The position numbers were made by a program, and so were the translations under genes. From NCBI GenBank assembly GCA_028278005.1, contig JANQFD010000129.1, positions 1 to 7,504 on the forward strand: a DNA stretch of 7,504 nucleotides, in the 5' to 3' direction. Under the pieces are notes generated by a model. The model had not been told where the DNA came from and searched no databases. It saw nothing but the letters and a program-made list of their open reading frames with translations. The first letter of the stretch is position 1; the number at the start of each line of letters is the position of its first letter. The DNA comes from Chlorobium sp. (lineage in GTDB: Bacteria; Bacteroidota; Chlorobiia; Chlorobiales; Chlorobiaceae). Below are positions 5,286-7,504 of the stretch, piece after piece.

Positions 5286-7367
5286 ATGCAAGCTGTTCAA
5301 CCTGATCACATTCGCAACATTGTCATCACCGGTCATGCCGGTTCAGGAAAAACAATGCTCACCGAATCACTTGCCCTTTCGATGCAGATCACCAACCGAC
5401 TCGGGACTGTTGAAGAGGGCACAACAATCTCCGATTACGCAGAGGATGAAATAGAAAAACAGCACAGTCTCAACTCAAGCCTCATTCACGGCACATGGAA
5501 CGGACACAAGATTAACATTATCGATACACCGGGTTTGCTCGACTTTCACGGGGATGTCAAGTCATCGATGCGGGTGGCCGACACCGTTCTTCTGACAGTC
5601 AATACGTCGATCGGGGTCGAGGTGGGCACCGATCTTGTCTGGGAATACACCCAGGAATATTATAAACCGACCATGTTCGTGCTCACCAAGCTGGATGCAG
5701 ACAGAACAAACTATTCAAAAACCGTAGAGGAACTGCAGGAACATTACGGTCACCTTGTAACACCGATACAGTTCCCGGCTGAAGAAGGGCTTGGGCACCA
5801 TATTATTATCGACGTCCTGCTGATGAAACAGCTTGAATTCAGCCCTGACAAACCCGGCAGCATGACCGTCTCCGATATACCCGACCTGTATAAAAAGCGC
5901 GCCGAGGAAATGCACTTCAAACTCGTTGAAGCCGTTGCCGAAACCGATGAAGAACTGATGAACCGCTATTTCGATGTCGGCAACCTGACCGAAGACGAAT
6001 TGCGCGCCGGCATCAAATCAGCCCTGCTTACCCGAACGTTTTTCCCTGTTTTCTGCACCTCTCCCCTGCATCTCATCGGTTCCGAACGACTGCTCACGGC
6101 AATAGTCAATCTCTGCCCGTCTCCAATCGAACGCGGCCCTGAACACGCATACTGCAGTATGGAAAACAAAGAAACGCTGCTTGAACCCGATCCTGCAGGG
6201 CATACCGTAGCGTTTATCTTCAAAACCATGTCCGAACCCAGGGTTGGGGAAATCTCCTATTTAAGGGTGTACTCAGGTCATATTGAGACCGGTCACGAGC
6301 TCATCGATGCCCAGACCGGACAGCTTGAAAAGATTGGCCAGGTTTATACCATGGAAGGTCAGAAAAAAGTGCCTGCAGAAAAGCTTCTTGCCGGAGATAT
6401 CGGCATGGTCGTCAAGCTCAAGGATTCACATACCAACGATACTCTCGCGGATAAAGGAACCGACTGCCGAATAAGTCCGATTATTTTTCCGGAACCTTTG
6501 CTCGCAACAGCAATCGAACCGGCCGCCCAGGGAGACGAAGAAAAGATCTCGTCGGGACTCCACCATCTCCATGAGGAAGACCCCAGTTTTTCCATTGAGC
6601 ACGACATGGAATTCAACCAGACAATTATCAAAACACTGGGTGAAACACATCTCGAAACAATCATAAACCGTCTCGAGAAAAAGTTCAATGTTTCGGTCAC
6701 AACCGATCCCGTAAAAATTCCCTATCGTGAAACAATACGCGTTACCTCGTCGGCACAGGGGAAATACAAAAAACAGTCGGGCGGTAGAGGCCAGTATGGT
6801 GATGTATGGATAAGGATAGAGCCAACCGATCGAAACTCGGGCTTCTCGTTTGCAAGCGAAGTTGTAGGCGGAGTGGTTCCTACCCGTTATCTCCCTGCCG
6901 TGGAAAAGGGGTTGCGGGAAACCGTCGCTTCCGGTGTGCTTTGCGGATGCCCGGTTGTTGACCTGAAGGCGGTTGTGTATGACGGCTCCCACCATCCGGT
7001 TGACAGTTCCGAATTCGCTTTTAAAATTGCGGCAAGCATGGCGTTCAAGGCGGCTTTTGAAAAAGCAAAACCTCTTTTGCTCGAACCCTACTATACGCTC
7101 AGTGTCAGGACACCTGAACAATATACCGGTGAAATCGTCGGCGAGATATCGGGCAAAAGGGGCAAAATCATCGGCATGGATGCCGATTCACGTTTCCAGA
7201 CGGTCAACGCACATTTACCCCAGTCATCGCTCAGGGATTTTCATTTTCAGATGGTACGTCTGACACAAAGCAGGGCGCGCTACAGTTACAGTTTCAGCCA
7301 TTATGAGGAAGTGCCCCAGGATATCGCAAGCCAGATTATAACAACGCAGGAAGAAAAGCAGGGGTAA
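5286..7367 (+). CDS. fusA: Elongation factor G-like translational GTPase (EF-G paralogue)
   Basis: A 693-residue protein with the whole EF-G domain order: GTPase domain (about 1-285), beta-barrel domain II (about 305-385), domain III (about 400-475), domain IV (about 476-600, with SGGRGQYGDVW and tip loop YDGSHHPVDSSEFAFK, 565-580) and domain V (about 600-680, RGKIIGMD at 625-632). The P-loop is GHAGSGKT (16-23) and G3 is DTPG (80-83). Two sites differ from canonical EF-G. The switch I region reads EKQHSLNSS (57-65) where standard EF-G has RGITI. G4 reads TKLD (134-137) where NKxD is usual. These place it with the EF-G-2/'EF-G-like' group rather than the main translocase of the str operon. 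In vivo roles of that group are poorly defined; ribosome-linked GTPase activity varies between members. The protein is cytoplasmic. The start at 5286 is set by AAAGGAG 8 nt upstream. A canonical fusA probably exists elsewhere in the genome. Confidence 0.93.
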   Translation: MQAVQPDHIRNIVITGHAGSGKTMLTESLALSMQITNRLGTVEEGTTISDYAEDEIEKQHSLNSSLIHGTWNGHKINIIDTPGLLDFHGDVKSSMRVADTVLLTVNTSIGVEVGTDLVWEYTQEYYKPTMFVLTKLDADRTNYSKTVEELQEHYGHLVTPIQFPAEEGLGHHIIIDVLLMKQLEFSPDKPGSMTVSDIPDLYKKRAEEMHFKLVEAVAETDEELMNRYFDVGNLTEDELRAGIKSALLTRTFFPVFCTSPLHLIGSERLLTAIVNLCPSPIERGPEHAYCSMENKETLLEPDPAGHTVAFIFKTMSEPRVGEISYLRVYSGHIETGHELIDAQTGQLEKIGQVYTMEGQKKVPAEKLLAGDIGMVVKLKDSHTNDTLADKGTDCRISPIIFPEPLLATAIEPAAQGDEEKISSGLHHLHEEDPSFSIEHDMEFNQTIIKTLGETHLETIINRLEKKFNVSVTTDPVKIPYRETIRVTSSAQGKYKKQSGGRGQYGDVWIRIEPTDRNSGFSFASEVVGGVVPTRYLPAVEKGLRETVASGVLCGCPVVDLKAVVYDGSHHPVDSSEFAFKIAASMAFKAAFEKAKPLLLEPYYTLSVRTPEQYTGEIVGEISGKRGKIIGMDADSRFQTVNAHLPQSSLRDFHFQMVRLTQSRARYSYSFSHYEEVPQDIASQIITTQEEKQG

Positions 7368-7385
7368 GTCTTCATTGTGAACCCG

Positions 7386-7439
7386 GCGGCTGTCTTTGGA
7401 ACCTGATTACCGGGACAGCCGCGTTCGCACAACGTTTTT
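7386..7439 (+). terminator. Probable terminator of the EF-G-like gene (non-canonical)
   Basis: A perfect 9-bp stem, GCGGCTGTC (7386-7394) with GACAGCCGC (7414-7422), encloses a 19-nt loop and begins 18 nt after the stop. The T tract (7435-7439) is 12 nt beyond the stem rather than adjacent. A second short hairpin, CGTT-CGCAC-AACG (7422-7434), sits directly before the five T and shares one base with the first stem. Termination is plausible, but the geometry is not textbook. Confidence 0.5.
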
Positions 7440-7468
7440 CGATCCCGACCCCGAAGCGCTGTCGCGCA

Positions 7469-7504
7469 GTGACGAGTGACGAGAAACCAGTGACAAGTGC
7501 TCCG
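7469..7504. repeat. Degenerate heptanucleotide tandem repeat, cut by window end
   Basis: Five consecutive 7-nt units read GTGACGA, GTGACGA, GAAACCA, GTGACAA and GTGCTCC. Two are identical, the fourth differs at one base, and the third and fifth are diverged. No coding frame is apparent. It resembles the short heptad repeats known from some bacterial intergenic regions (for example STRR elements of cyanobacteria) but is not identified as one. The array may continue past the window. Confidence 0.6.

Noticed and set aside
6426..7121. 231-codon minus-strand frame antisense to the EF-G-like gene
   Set aside because: A long shadow frame of a conserved coding region; its translation is cysteine- and phenylalanine-rich with no domain.
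1..7504. CRISPR array, transposon, phage or novel defence system
   Set aside because: There are no spaced direct repeats, transposase or integrase motifs, terminal inverted repeats or unexplained large frames. All long frames are housekeeping genes or their shadows.

Overview
The window looks like an ordinary chromosomal housekeeping segment. The best guess for the organism is a green sulfur bacterium (Chlorobiota/Chlorobiaceae, in the Chlorobium/Prosthecochloris range). The main support is the long, three-domain form of IspG, which is known from Bacteroidota/Chlorobiota, chlamydiae and plants but not from most bacteria. The divergent EF-G paralogue and moderate GC content agree with this. 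The placement is an inference from protein flavour, not from a marker gene.

Layout. Everything from 1 to 4984 is on the minus strand. At the left edge two tRNA genes, tRNA-Thr(TGT) then tRNA-Tyr(GTA), are read leftwards out of the window from a promoter with an extended -10 at 212-217. Upstream of them lies a compact run that reads ftsB (3549-3238), ispG (3141-1084) and a short-chain dehydrogenase/reductase (1065-280), probably one transcript. The ispG stop and the SDR start are 18 nt apart. Enolase (4984-3671) comes before this run and is closed by a strong intrinsic terminator at 3630-3658, so ftsB probably has its own start of transcription.

At about 4985-5285 the orientation flips. A 301-bp divergent intergenic region separates eno from an EF-G-like translational GTPase (5286-7367, plus strand). 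That gene has an excellent Shine-Dalgarno sequence and a leader that can fold. After it come a long-stem hairpin with a T tract and, at the right edge, the start of a 7-nt-period degenerate repeat cut by the window end.

Functionally the genes cover tRNA supply and translocation-type GTPase activity, glycolysis/gluconeogenesis (enolase), cell division (FtsB/DivIC) and isoprenoid precursor synthesis (MEP pathway IspG). The SDR has no known substrate. I see no mobile element, CRISPR array, toxin-antitoxin pair, biosynthetic cluster or novel defence-like system. The points worth a second look are modest: non-canonical G motifs in the EF-G paralogue, two terminator-flanking copies of a 15-mer, the heptad repeat, the foldable leader, and a C-A mismatch in tRNA-Thr.
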